A DNA stretch of 64,000 nucleotides from Streptomyces sp. NBC_00582 (GTDB lineage: Bacteria; Actinomycetota; Actinomycetes; Streptomycetales; Streptomycetaceae). Position 1 is the first letter of the stretch, and the number at the start of each line of letters is the position of its first letter. This document shows, in pieces, positions 47,649-58,000 of the stretch. The notes below the pieces were generated by a model, which worked only from the letters and a program-made list of their open reading frames with translations, had not been told where the DNA came from and searched no databases. Both the position numbers and the translations under genes were made by a program. Location of the stretch: the NCBI RefSeq assembly GCF_036345155.1, contig NZ_CP107772.1, positions 6,324,001 to 6,388,000 of the forward strand, read 5' to 3'.

Positions 47649-48083
47649 TCAGGCCACCGGCCGGATCCGTCCGCCGGTGGTCTCGGCCAGGGCCGCCGCC
47701 AGCCGGTCGCGGACCGCGACCTGGGCCGCGATCCGCTCCTCCATGACCGCGAGCCGCCGCAGCGCGACCTCCAGGGTCCGCCCGGTCGGCGGGGACGCGG
47801 TCACGTCCCGGTCCAGGCAGGGCAGGAACACCTGTACGTCGTCCAGGGTGAGCCCCGCCCGTACGAGGCTGCGGATGTTGCGGACGCGGACGGTGACGGC
47901 GGGGTCGTAGAGCCGGTAGCCGTTGGCGGCGCGCTCGGAGACGATGAGCCCCGCCTGCTCGTAGTGGCGCAGGGCGCGCACGGAGGCCCCGGTGACCTCG
48001 GCGAGCTCGCCGATGCGCAGGCGTGGTCCGGGCGGACCGGGGGCCGTCGTGTCGCCTGGCTGCTGCATGCACGTCAGTCTCAT
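47649..48083 (-). CDS. MerR-family regulator
   Basis: 144 residues from ATG 48083, which overlaps the SDR stop as ATGA; ATG 48068 is an alternative. The HTH reads RIGELAEVTGASVRALRHYEQAGLI with the wing ANGYRLYDP, then a C-terminal helical dimerisation region that lacks obvious metal-binding cysteines apart from FLPCLDRD. Co-transcribed with the upstream SDR. It likely controls the SDR, as in many MerR-SDR pairs (inference). Confidence 0.85.
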   Translation of the reverse strand: MRLTCMQQPGDTTAPGPPGPRLRIGELAEVTGASVRALRHYEQAGLIVSERAANGYRLYDPAVTVRVRNIRSLVRAGLTLDDVQVFLPCLDRDVTASPPTGRTLEVALRRLAVMEERIAAQVAVRDRLAAALAETTGGRIRPVA

Positions 48084-48835
48084 GCGACGACCGCGCCGCC
48101 GTCCACCGGAAGGACCACCCCGGTGATGAACGAGGCCTTGGGTGAGGCGAGTCGCGTGATCGCCCAGGCGACCTCCTGCGGGCGGCCGATCCGGCCGAGC
48201 GGGGTGTGCGCGAGCTGCCAGGCGCGGATCGCGGCACGCTGTTCGGGCGTCCAGCCGGTGTGGTCGGCGATCGGTGTCTCGATCGCGCCGGGCGCCACCG
48301 CGGCGACCCGGATCCCGAGGGGTGCCAGTTCGACCGCCCAACTGCGGGTGAGCACGTCGAGGGCGGCCTTCGCGGCCGCGTACAGGGAGTTGCCCGGCCA
48401 GCCGCGCTGTCCGACGGACGTCGTCACGTTCACGACGACACCCCGGCTCTCCGTCAGGGCGGGCAGCGCGGCCTGGGTGAGGAGGAGGGGCGCGACCAGG
48501 TTCGTCGCGAGGAGGGGGCGTACCGAGTCGGGGGTGTAGGTGCGCAGGGAGTCGGTGGTGACGACGGCCGCGTTGTTGACGAGGACGTCGATGCGACCGT
48601 GGCGTTCCAGGGCGGTGCGGACGACGCCTGACGGGCCGTCCTCGGCCGTGAGGTCGGCGGCGAGCGGGACTATGCGGTCCTCGTCGTGGGCGGCGGTCTC
48701 GGCGAGGGGCACCGGGCGGCGGCCCACCGCGATCACCCGGTCGCCCTGTGCGGCGAAGGCGTGGGCGGTGGCGCGGCCGATGCCGGTGCCGGCGCCGGTG
48801 ACGAGGACGGTTCGGGGGCTGTTCGCTTCGGTCAT
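48080..48835 (-). CDS. Short-chain dehydrogenase/reductase
   Basis: 251 residues. Rossmann motif VTGAGTGIGRA, NNAAVV, catalytic Ser in VTTSVGQRG, and YAAAKAA (YxxxK). NAD(P)-dependent oxidoreductase; substrate unknown. ATG 48835 has GAGGA 7 bases upstream; an earlier ATG at 48874 lacks one. Its stop overlaps the MerR gene start, indicating one operon. Confidence 0.9.
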   Translation of the reverse strand: MTEANSPRTVLVTGAGTGIGRATAHAFAAQGDRVIAVGRRPVPLAETAAHDEDRIVPLAADLTAEDGPSGVVRTALERHGRIDVLVNNAAVVTTDSLRTYTPDSVRPLLATNLVAPLLLTQAALPALTESRGVVVNVTTSVGQRGWPGNSLYAAAKAALDVLTRSWAVELAPLGIRVAAVAPGAIETPIADHTGWTPEQRAAIRAWQLAHTPLGRIGRPQEVAWAITRLASPKASFITGVVLPVDGGAVVA

Positions 48836-48896
48836 GCGGGGATCCTCGGACCCTGACGCCGGTGTCAGGGTCAAGCGCCGGCCCGGCGGGGGCGGT

Positions 48897-49454
48897 TCAG
48901 GCGGGCGGGAGCAGGAACAGCGGAAGCTCCCGCAGCACCTCCTCGGGGTCCTCGTCGGCGAGGAGCCGGTCGAGGTTGTGGCCGAGCAGCAGGGTGGCGA
49001 AGCCGTGAGCCAGGGACCAGACGGCGATGCGGGTGTGCCGGGTGCGCGGGTCGTCGTCGGCGGGTGCGGCGGTGGCGATCGCGCGGGTCAGGGCCGCGCC
49101 GGAGAGCGCGCGGGCCGTGGTCAGCTCCAGGTCGTCGGCGTGCAGCAGGTTCGGCGCGAACATCACCTGGAAGTGCGCCGGGTGCTGGCGGGCGAAGCGG
49201 ACATAGCGTGCGCCCGCGTCCCGCAGGTCCGTCGCCCCGGCGAGCGCCTCGGCCAGCAGGCCGTGCCCCTCGGCCGCGATCGCCGTCAGCAGACCGGTGC
49301 GGTCGCGGAAGTGATGGGCGGGGGCGGCGTGCGAGACGCCGGCGCGGCGGGCCAGGTCGCGCAGGCTCAGGGCGGACGGGCCGTCGGCGGCGATGGCGTC
49401 GAGGGCGGTGTCGAGGAGGGCGCGGCGCAGATCGCCGTGGTGGTACGGGCTCAT
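48897..49454 (-). CDS. TetR-family regulator (WHG-domain type)
   Basis: 185 residues. The HTH reads RRALLDTALDAIAADG and LSLRDLARRAGVSHAAPAHHFRDRTGLL, a TetR variant that uses HxxP/AHHF in place of YxHF. The C-terminus WSLAHGFATLLLGHN resembles the WHG/TetR_C_13 ligand domain. Divergent from the SCO6745-like gene, with paired repeats in the shared gap that are good operator candidates. Confidence 0.87.
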   Translation of the reverse strand: MSPYHHGDLRRALLDTALDAIAADGPSALSLRDLARRAGVSHAAPAHHFRDRTGLLTAIAAEGHGLLAEALAGATDLRDAGARYVRFARQHPAHFQVMFAPNLLHADDLELTTARALSGAALTRAIATAAPADDDPRTRHTRIAVWSLAHGFATLLLGHNLDRLLADEDPEEVLRELPLFLLPPA

Positions 49455-49482
49455 GGGGAGCAGGCTACGTCGAATCTAGGCA

Positions 49483-49533
49483 TTGACAAGTTGTGGGCAC
49501 ACGGGGCAATCTTGTCAGTGTCAAGTTGTGGGG
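49483..49533. promoter_or_regulatory. Promoter and repeated operator between TetR and SCO6745-like genes
   Basis: TTGACA at 49483-49488 is a good -35. TGACAAGTTGTGGGC (49484-49498) recurs as TGTCAAGTTGTGGGG (49519-49533), and CTTGTCAGTGTCAAG at 49511-49525 is near-palindromic. Likely TetR operator overlapping the promoter. Confidence 0.65.
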
Positions 49534-49562
49534 GATGCCGAACACGACGAGGGGGAGACGTC

Positions 49563-50489
49563 ATGTCCGAGAGCGAGTCCGCGAACCAGGTGAACGGGCG
49601 GGAGCGACAGGGGCCGCAGACGCCACCGGTGGAGCCGGCCCGGGCTCGCCGGCTCTGGCACCTGCTGGAACCCCTGCACGCGGTCCTGTACTACGCGCCC
49701 GAGGTCTTCGAGGAGGCCGCCCGGCTCGGCCTCGACGCCGCGGACCGCTGGCCCAGCTATTTCCCGTTCCGCGCCGCACCCCTGGGTCCGGTCGTCAGCG
49801 GGGCCGTGACCTCGGCCTTCTACAGCTTCGCGCCCGGCATGGTCGCCCGGTACGTCGACGAGGCCCGCCGGGTCACCACCCCCGCCGCCGCCCTGAGGGC
49901 GAGGCTGCGCGGCGTCGACCGGGCCTACCGAACCCTGCTCGGCGACCGGGTCGACAGCCGTGAGCTGGAGGAGGCGGCCGAACTCGCCCGGCGCGCCGCG
50001 CAGGCGGCGGACACCGCGGGCCGCCCGCTCGCCGCCGCCAACGCCGCTCTGGAGTGGCCGGTCGAACCCCACCTCCAGCTCTGGCAGGCGGCCACGATCC
50101 TGCGCGAGCACCGCGGCGACGGCCATCTCGCCGCCCTCATGATCGCCGGCCTGGATCCGGCCGAGGCGCTGGTGTCCTTCGCCGCGATAGGCGCCGCGTC
50201 GGTCGAGCGCTTCGAGAGCCGCGGCTGGTCGGCCGGCGAGTGGGCGGCGGCCCGCGAGCGCCTGGCCGCCCGAGGACTGGTCCAGCCGGACGGTACGGCG
50301 ACGGAGGCCGGCCGCGACCTGCGCCGCCGTGTGGAGCAGGACACCGACCGCCTCGCCCTCGGCCCCTGGCAGGCCCTGGGGGCCAAGGACACCGAACGCC
50401 TGGCCGACCTCCTCGGCGACTACTGGGTCGCGGTCATCGGCTCCGGCCTGCTGCCCTCGGAGTCGACCCTGGGGATCGGCAAGGTGTGA
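49563..50489 (+). CDS. SCO6745-like helical protein
   Basis: 308 residues, mostly helical. ARRLWHLLEPLHAVLYYAPEVFEEAARLGLD begins the domain, then YFPFRAAPLGPV and a C-terminal winged-helix-like stretch (LAARGLVQPDGTATEAGRDLRRRVEQDTD). The pattern matches the actinobacterial SCO6745 family, whose function is not established. ATG 49563 follows GGGGGAGA. Divergent from a TetR gene that probably represses it. Confidence 0.75.
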   Translation: MSESESANQVNGRERQGPQTPPVEPARARRLWHLLEPLHAVLYYAPEVFEEAARLGLDAADRWPSYFPFRAAPLGPVVSGAVTSAFYSFAPGMVARYVDEARRVTTPAAALRARLRGVDRAYRTLLGDRVDSRELEEAAELARRAAQAADTAGRPLAAANAALEWPVEPHLQLWQAATILREHRGDGHLAALMIAGLDPAEALVSFAAIGAASVERFESRGWSAGEWAAARERLAARGLVQPDGTATEAGRDLRRRVEQDTDRLALGPWQALGAKDTERLADLLGDYWVAVIGSGLLPSESTLGIGKV

Positions 50490-50659
50490 GGCCCGGCCGG
50501 TGGTGCGTGCGAGAAGCCGCCCGCGGGAGGTGAGGCTGCGCGGACGGCTCCTTGTTCACCTGGTGTGCGGGGTCCGGCGCCCGGGCCGGACATTCCTCCG
50601 TGGTCTCTTCGGCGGTCGCGTCATCGCCCTGGGGTCCCTCGGGGTCATCGCCTCGCGGG

Positions 50660-50854
50660 TCACTGCCCCTCGGGCCGGTCGGGCCGTTCGCGGTCCATGC
50701 CGAGCGAGCCCTCGATCCTCTGCTGGGCTTCGTCGACCTGACCCTCGTACGTGTTGCCCGTCCTCTCGTTGACCTTCCGTTCGCCGGCGTCGGACATGTC
50801 CTTGGCCTTGTCCTGTGCCGTCCGGCTGTGCCTGAACCTGTCGAAGATGCCCAT
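50660..50854 (-). CDS. Rv0909-type antitoxin-like small protein
   Basis: 64 residues: MGIFDRFRHSRTAQDKAKDM then KVNERTGNTYEGQVDEAQQ, charged and helical. The MGxFDxF...KVxxxTGxxYxxxVDxAQ pattern matches the MT0933/Rv0909 antitoxin family. No toxin gene is adjacent, and in Streptomyces these occur alone in many copies, so an antitoxin role is unproven. AAGGAG lies about 9 bases before ATG 50854. Confidence 0.75.
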   Translation of the reverse strand: MGIFDRFRHSRTAQDKAKDMSDAGERKVNERTGNTYEGQVDEAQQRIEGSLGMDRERPDRPEGQ

Positions 50855-51047
50855 GCAGAGCTCCTTCCGGAGGTGACTCACCCTCGACGATATTCCCGGG
50901 ATACGAGCAATGCCCACTTGAGACCGTGGTGGTCTGGACCTCCTGTATGCCGCCGAGCGTCCCATCGGTACGGTGTGCACCGACGTCCGCCGGGGAAACC
51001 GCCCTGTGCGGGGTGGAAGCGGGCAGACAAGGGGAGGGGCGCACGCG

Positions 51048-51791
51048 ATGCGTCTGAGGGGTGGGGCGGCGACCGCCGCCATGCTGATGAGCGCGGTGAC
51101 CGTCGCGGCGGTGGCCGGCTGCACCGACCAGACCGCCGGAGGCCTCGGATCGGGGCCGGGTTCCGGGGCGGGGGCGACGACGGGCGGGGGAGCGGCTCTC
51201 ACGGCCGCCGAGTCGCTTCCCGTGAAGGGGCGCGCACCCAAGACCGGCTACGAACGGGACCGGTTCGGCACCGCGTGGGCGGACACGGACTCCAACGGCT
51301 GCGACACCCGTGACGACATCCTCAAGCGCGATCTGAAGGAGGTGAGGTTCACCGGCGGTGCCTGCAAGGTGTCGTACGGCGTGCTGGAGTCCGACCCGTA
51401 CTCCGGCCAGGACGTGACCTATCGGCGCGGTGCCAGCAAGGTCGACATCGACCATGTCGTCGCCCTGTCCGACGCCTGGCAGAAGGGGGCGAAGTACTGG
51501 GACGCGAGCAAGCGCATAGCGCTCGCCAACGACCCGCTGAACCTCTTGGCCGTCGACGCGAGCACCAACCGTTCCAAGGGGGACGGGGACACCGCGACCT
51601 GGCTGCCGCCGAACAAGGCCTACCGGTGCACGTATGTCGCGGCGCAGGTGGCCGTGAAGAAGAAGTACGGGCTGTGGGTCACGGCGGCGGAGAAGTCCGC
51701 GATGGAGAAGGTGCTCTCCTCCTGCCCCGGCCAGAAGCTCCCCACGGGCGGCAACCCGACGAAGGCACCGGAACGCTTCCACGCGGGCTGA
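51048..51791 (+). CDS. Secreted HNH (DUF1524-type) nuclease-like lipoprotein
   Basis: 247 residues. Signal peptide with lipobox AAVAGC, then a Gly-rich spacer and a domain with KVDIDHVVALSDAW (the DH of the HNH metal site), NLLAVDASTNRSKGDGD (Asn and Asp/His-type residues) and WLPPNKAYRC. Two Cys pairs (GCDTRDD, GGACKVSYG and the later Cys) suggest disulfides outside the cell. Streptomyces have several such secreted HNH proteins, presumed nucleases. ATG 51048 follows GGGGAGGGG. Monocistronic. Confidence 0.87.
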   Translation: MRLRGGAATAAMLMSAVTVAAVAGCTDQTAGGLGSGPGSGAGATTGGGAALTAAESLPVKGRAPKTGYERDRFGTAWADTDSNGCDTRDDILKRDLKEVRFTGGACKVSYGVLESDPYSGQDVTYRRGASKVDIDHVVALSDAWQKGAKYWDASKRIALANDPLNLLAVDASTNRSKGDGDTATWLPPNKAYRCTYVAAQVAVKKKYGLWVTAAEKSAMEKVLSSCPGQKLPTGGNPTKAPERFHAG

Positions 51792-51951
51792 CGGCCGCAC
51801 GGGCTTCGGCCAGTACGGGGGCGTGAACACTCGGTCCGCAGGGATCGATGAGTCGGTAAAGGAGTTCACGGGCGGCAAACGGGCGCCCCGCGGCAAATCG
51901 GTCAGGTTCAGCAAGAGCTGGTCAAGGGAGCTGAAAGATCGGTCCGTGGAC

Positions 51952-51971
51952 CTGTCCACAGACTGTTCACA
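51952..51971 (+). promoter_or_regulatory. Pair of DnaA-box-like nonamers upstream of RHS gene
   Basis: CTGTCCACA (51952-51960) and CTGTTCACA (51963-51971), start to start 11 bp, both close to the TTGTCCACA consensus and about 60-80 bases before the RHS start. Confidence 0.35.
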
Positions 51972-52029
51972 GTAGGCAAGATCGGCGAGCTTCTGTGTCG
52001 CTTTCCGATCACTGGTGGGGGTCCAGGTC

Positions 52030-55000
52030 GTGCTGCGCTTCCGGCTGTCCAGCCGTTCGAGCCGCTTGAGTCGTTCGCGTCGTTCCCGACGGTCGATCGG
52101 CGCGTTTCGTTCCCGTCGTGTCCTGCGGGGTCTGTCCGCGCTGCTGCTCACCGCCCTGGCCCTGATGCTGACGACCGACCAGGCCCTCGCGGAGGGACTG
52201 GAGTTGGGCCGTGTCGAACTGCCGGGGATGAGCCTGGCGTCCCTCGCGCACTGGTTCACCGACCCGCACTGGGGCAGGCTGCCGCACCAGCAGTCCGGCA
52301 CCGCGGCCGGGCGCCGGCACCAGGTGTCCGCCGCCGCGACCGCCGCCCACCGCGGCGCGGGCCACGCCCCCGGGAGGGCGAAGGGCGAACTGCCCGCCTA
52401 CCGGGCCCACAAGCCGGCCACGCCGAAGGGCCGCAGCGCAGGCGCCGCCGGGTACAACGCCAAGACCAGCAAGCGCAGCACCACCAAGTCCAGCCGCACG
52501 GAGACCGTCTACGACAACGCCGACGGGTCGGTCACCCGCCGTATCTCGCAGAACCCGGTCAACTACCAGGTCGGCAAGGGCAGATGGGCGCCCATCGACG
52601 TGGACGTGCGGGCCGGGCCGGACGGGCGGTGGTACGAGAAGGCCAACTCCCTCGACGTCGACTTCGCGGCCCGGGCCACCGACCCCGCGCTCGCCTCCCT
52701 CGCGACCGACACCCGGCACGGCGTGGCCTACGCCCTCAAGGGTGCCGCGCCGGTCGAGGGCACCGCCGACGGCTCGACCGTCACCTACGACCGGGTTCTG
52801 CCCGGCACCGACCTGAAGGTGCGGCCCACCGCCACCGGGATGAAGGAGTCCGTAGTCCTCACGGACGCGGGCGCCGGCGCCACCTGGACCTTCCCCCTCA
52901 CCCTCAAGGGCCTCACGCCCAGCCAGGAAGCGGACGGCTGGATCGACCTCCGGGACTCCTCCGGGACGACCGTCGAGCGCATCCCCCCGGCGTACGCCTA
53001 CGACTCCAAGGTGAACCCGCGCTCCGGCGACCCGGCCACCACCCACGCCGTCACCACCGAGCTCGTCCACGACACCGACGGCTACGCCCTGCGCCTCACC
53101 CTCGACAGCGCCTGGCTGCACGCGAAGAACCGGGTCTTCCCGGTCACCGTCGACCCCACCGTCGAGGACGGCTGGACCACCACCTACGCCGAGTCCGGGT
53201 CCGGCAACAACGTGGACCACTCCTACGAGCAGACCGTCAAGGTCGGCTCCTACGACTCCGGCACCCACGCCGCGAACAGCTTCGTCAACCACTGGGACAC
53301 CGCCTGGGACGGCAGCAACGCCACCGTCACCGCCGCGACCCTGCACCTGTTCGACACCTGGGCCTCCACCTGCACGGCGGAACGTTTCGACGTGGCGCTG
53401 GTGACCAGCGCCTGGACCCCGGAGGGCGTCACCGGTTACCCCGGCCCGTCCATGGGGTCGTCGATCGGCAACGCCACCCCGAGCGTGCCGAACGCCTGCG
53501 CCAACACCGCCGCGGACCGCACGGTCGGCGACTGGGTGAGCGTCTCGCTGTCCACCTCGGCGATCCAGGGCTGGTTCAGCGGCGCAACCGCCGACCACGG
53601 GCTCGGCGTGTACGCCTCCACCGCCGACACCCTGCACTGGAAGCAGTTCGGCTCCTTCAACGACCCGGGCAAGGGCCCCTGGATCGAGGTCACCTACACC
53701 GGCAACACCGCCCCGCAGCTGTACGAGCAGTTCCCGGCGGACAACGCGGTCGTCTCCACCACCACCCCCGAGTTCACCGCCTGGGCCGGTGGTGCCAACT
53801 CCACCTCCGGCAGCGCCAACCAGTACCTGTTCCGGGTCTACGACGCCGCCGGCACCAAGGTCGCCGACTCGGGCCTTGTCTCCACCGGCGACTGGACCGT
53901 CCCCGCCGGCAAGCTCGCCTGGGGCAAGAACTACAGCTGGACCGTCCAGGCGTACGACTCGGCCACGAACCTCTACTCACCGGCCGACCCGTACGAGATC
54001 GCGGTCCAGGTCCCGCAGACCGTCATCACCTCGGGGCTCTCGCAGAACAGCAGCGACCACGGCTTCGACGCGTCGATCGGCAACTACACCACCTCCGACA
54101 CCGACGCCTCGATCTCCACGGTCGGCCCGTCCCTGGACATCGACCGCGACTACAACTCCCGTGACCCGCGCTGGACCGGCGCGTTCGGCGCGGGCTGGTC
54201 CAGCATCCTCGACGCCCGGGCCACCGAGCAGTACACGGCGTCCGGCGCGGTCGCCAGCGTCCAGGTCACCTACCCGGACGGCTCGCAGGCGGGCTACGGC
54301 AGGAACAGCGACGGCACCTTCACACCCGGCGGCGGACGGTTCGCCACCTTCAAGTCGGTCACCGGCGGCTACACGCTCACCGACAAGGACGACACCCTCT
54401 ACACCTTCACCCAGTCCCTGGGCTCCGGCGCCTACGGTCTGACCTCGGTGACCGACGCCAACGGGCGCGCCCTCACCCTCACCTGGACGAGCGGCCACAT
54501 CACGAAGATGACCTCGGCGGTCTCCGGGCGCTCGCTGACCATGACCTGGTCCACCCCGTCCGGCGCGCTCGCCGCCCACGTCCGGACCGTCGTCACCGAC
54601 CCGGTCACCGCCGGCGACACGAACACGACGCAGACCTGGACGTACGGCTACACCGGCGATCAGCTGACCACCGTCTGCTCGCCGCTGAGCACGACCAAGT
54701 GCACGACGTACGGCTACACCACCGGCTCCGGCTACCAGAACGCGGCGCTCGACCTCGACCCGCACACCTTCTGGCCGCTGTCGGAGACCTCCGGCACCAG
54801 CGCCAAGGACGCGGTCCTCGCCAACGAGGGGACCACGAACGCGACGTACGAGAACGTCACGCTCGGCCAGAGCGGCCCCCTCACCGGGTCCTCCGCGAAG
54901 GCGGCCGGCTTCAACGGCACCTCCTCCGACGTCTCCCTGCCGAAGAACCTCGGCAACGACACCGACTCCGGCGCGCTCTCCCTGTGGTTCAAGACGTCCG

Positions 55001-58000
55001 CCGGACCGGGGGTGCTGTACTCGTACGCCTCCCAGCCGATCGGCTCCGGGCAGGCGGCCGGCTTCTACACGCCGTCCGTGTACGTCGGCACGGACGGCAA
55101 GCTGAACGCCGAGTTCTGGTACAGCGGCGGCATCAACCCGATCGTGTCCTCGGCGTCCGTCGCCGACGGCAAGTGGCACCACGTCGTGCTGTCCGCCGCC
55201 GGCAACTCACAGACCCTCTACCTGGACAACGCCAAGGTCGGCTCGCGCACCGGCACCATCTCCATCAAGAGCGCCACCGCCTTCGGCAAGAACCAGTCCT
55301 TCAACTACCTCGGCACCGGCTTCCTCGGCGGCGACTGGCCCGACGAGCCGCACGCCTCCACCACCGACGACACCGGCTACGCCACCTACTTCAACGGCTC
55401 CATCGCCGACGTCGGCTGGTACAGCCGCCCGCTGGTCGCCGCCGACGTGAACGCCCTGTACACGTACGGCACGCACAGCGAGTCCCTGCTGACCTCGGTC
55501 AAGCGGCCGTCCGGCAAGACGTTCGCGGCGATGACCTACAACACCGACTCGACCGTGCTCACCCAGATGACGGACGAGAACGGCGGCACCTGGGCGCTCG
55601 GCACCCCGGCCGTCACCGGGTCGAGCGACACCTACCGGGGCGCCGTCCTCGGCGGGGCGCCGAGCCAGTACTTCCGGCTCGGGGAGGCGGCCGGGGCCAC
55701 GACCGCCGTCGACCAGGTGCGCGGCGGCAACGGCACCTACACCTCCGTCACCCTCGGCGCGTCCGGCCCGTTCAGCGACCAGAAGGCCGCCACCTTCGAC
55801 GGCTCCACCTCGTACGTCGAGGTCCCGGCCGCCGGGCTGCACTCCGGCAACGACCGCAGCGTCGAGCTGTGGTTCAAGACCGCCAACCAGGGTGTCCTGA
55901 TCGGTGACCAGTCGGTGGCCCTCGCCGGGGCGAGCACCCCCTCCGGCAGTTGGACGCCGGTGCTGTACGTCGGCAGCGACAACAAGCTGCACGGCCACTT
56001 CTGGTCCGGCAGCGGCTCGGGGTCGACGGCGTTCGGCTCGACGGGCACGGTCACCGACAACGCCTGGCACCAGGTCGTGCTCAGCGTCACCGGCTCCACC
56101 CAGACGATGTACCTGGACGGCGTCCAGCAGGCCGCCTACAGCGGCGCCCCGAACGACCAGTCCAACAACCACCTCTACATCGGCGCCGGCTTCGCCAAGT
56201 CCTGGGTGAATTCGCCCGCCGACATCAGCTACTTCAAGGGCTCCGTCGCCGAGGCCGCCTTCTACCGGACGGGCCTCACGGCGGCGGACGTCGAGGCGCA
56301 CAGGGAGGCCGCGAAGAACTCCACCGGCCTGCTCCCCGTCGAGACGGTGACGGTCACGGAACCGACCACCAAGACCCTGAAGTACACCTACGACGTCACC
56401 AACGGCAACCGCGCCCTGACCGAGACCGACGGCCTCGGCAACAAGACCAGCTTCGGCTACGACTCGGCCGGTTTCGAGCACACGGTCACCGACCCCAACG
56501 GCGCGCTCACGATCACCGGTCACGACGTGCGCGGCAACGTGGTCTCCTCCACGTCCTGCCAGGACCAGGCCGCGAACAAGTGCAACACCGAGTACTACAC
56601 GTACTACCCCGACGACACCACGGCCCAGCTCACCACCGCCGACCCACGCAACGACCAGCTCCTCACCGAGCGGGACGGCAGATCGGCCTCGGCGACCGAC
56701 ACCGCCTACCTGACGTCGTACACCTACGACACGGCCGGCAACCAGACCGCCATCACCGGCCCGGCCGTCCCCGGCTTCCCGAACGGCCGTACGACGAACA
56801 CCGTCTACAGCGACGGGACCAGCGCCTACCCGTCCGCCGACGGCGGGGTGGTCCCCAAGGGCCTGCCGGTGAAGACCGTCTCGCCGGGCGGGGCCGTCAA
56901 CCAGGTGGCGTATTTCAAGAACGGCGACGTGGCCTCGACGACCGACGCCCTCGGCCTGGTCACCTCCTACACCTACGACGGCCTCGGCCAGGTCCTCACC
57001 GAGAAGGTCGTCTCCGACACCTACCCGAACGGCCTCACCACCAGCTACACCTACGACGCGGCCGGCCAGGTCCTCCAGGAGCACGACCCGCAGCTCACCG
57101 ACCGCGTCACCGGCGCCACCCACGCCGCCGTCACCACCTCCGTCTACGACGACGACGGCGACGTCCTCTCCCAGACGGTGGCCGACGCGAGCGGCGGCGA
57201 CCACGCCCGCACCCAGAACTGGACCTACGACGCCTACGACCGCGTCCTGACCGAGGCCGACGCCAACGCGGCCGAGGGCGCCGCCAACGGCAACACGACG
57301 ACGTACGGCTACGACACCTCGGGCAACAAGACCAAGGAGGTGACGAGCGCCGGCACCGAGACCCGGTACACGTACAACGACAACGGCGACCTGCTCACCC
57401 AGGGCCTGATGTACACGGGCGACCCGGTGAACCCGCAGGCGGCGACGCTGCTCACCGAGTCCTCCCGGGCCTACGACCCGGCCGGGCGGCTCGCGTCCGT
57501 CACCGACGCGATGGGCAGCACGACCTCGTACACCTACACCGACGACGGTCTGACGGCGACGGTGAAGAGGACCAGCGCCGACGGCACCAGCACCTACACG
57601 CTGGAGTCGGACCTCTACGACGCGGCCGGCAACCTCACCCAGCAGACCACCGACAACGGCGAGACGGTCACCAAGTACACGGTCGACGCGGCCTCCCGCA
57701 CCACGTCCACCGAGCTCGACCCCACCGGCGTGGACCGGGTGACCACGGTGTCGTACACCCCGGACGACCAGGTCGCCTCCGAGAACGACCACGACTCCTC
57801 CGGCTACGACCGCACCACCACGAACACCTACGACGACATGGGCAACCTGCTCAGCGAGACGCTGTACGGGGACGCCTCCGGTCATCCGGCGGGCTGGTGG
57901 AAGCTGAACCAGACGGCGGGCCGCTCGGTCACCGACACCTCCGGCACCGGCAACACCGCCACCGCGGGCACCGGCGTCACCTGGGCGGACGACGCGGCGA

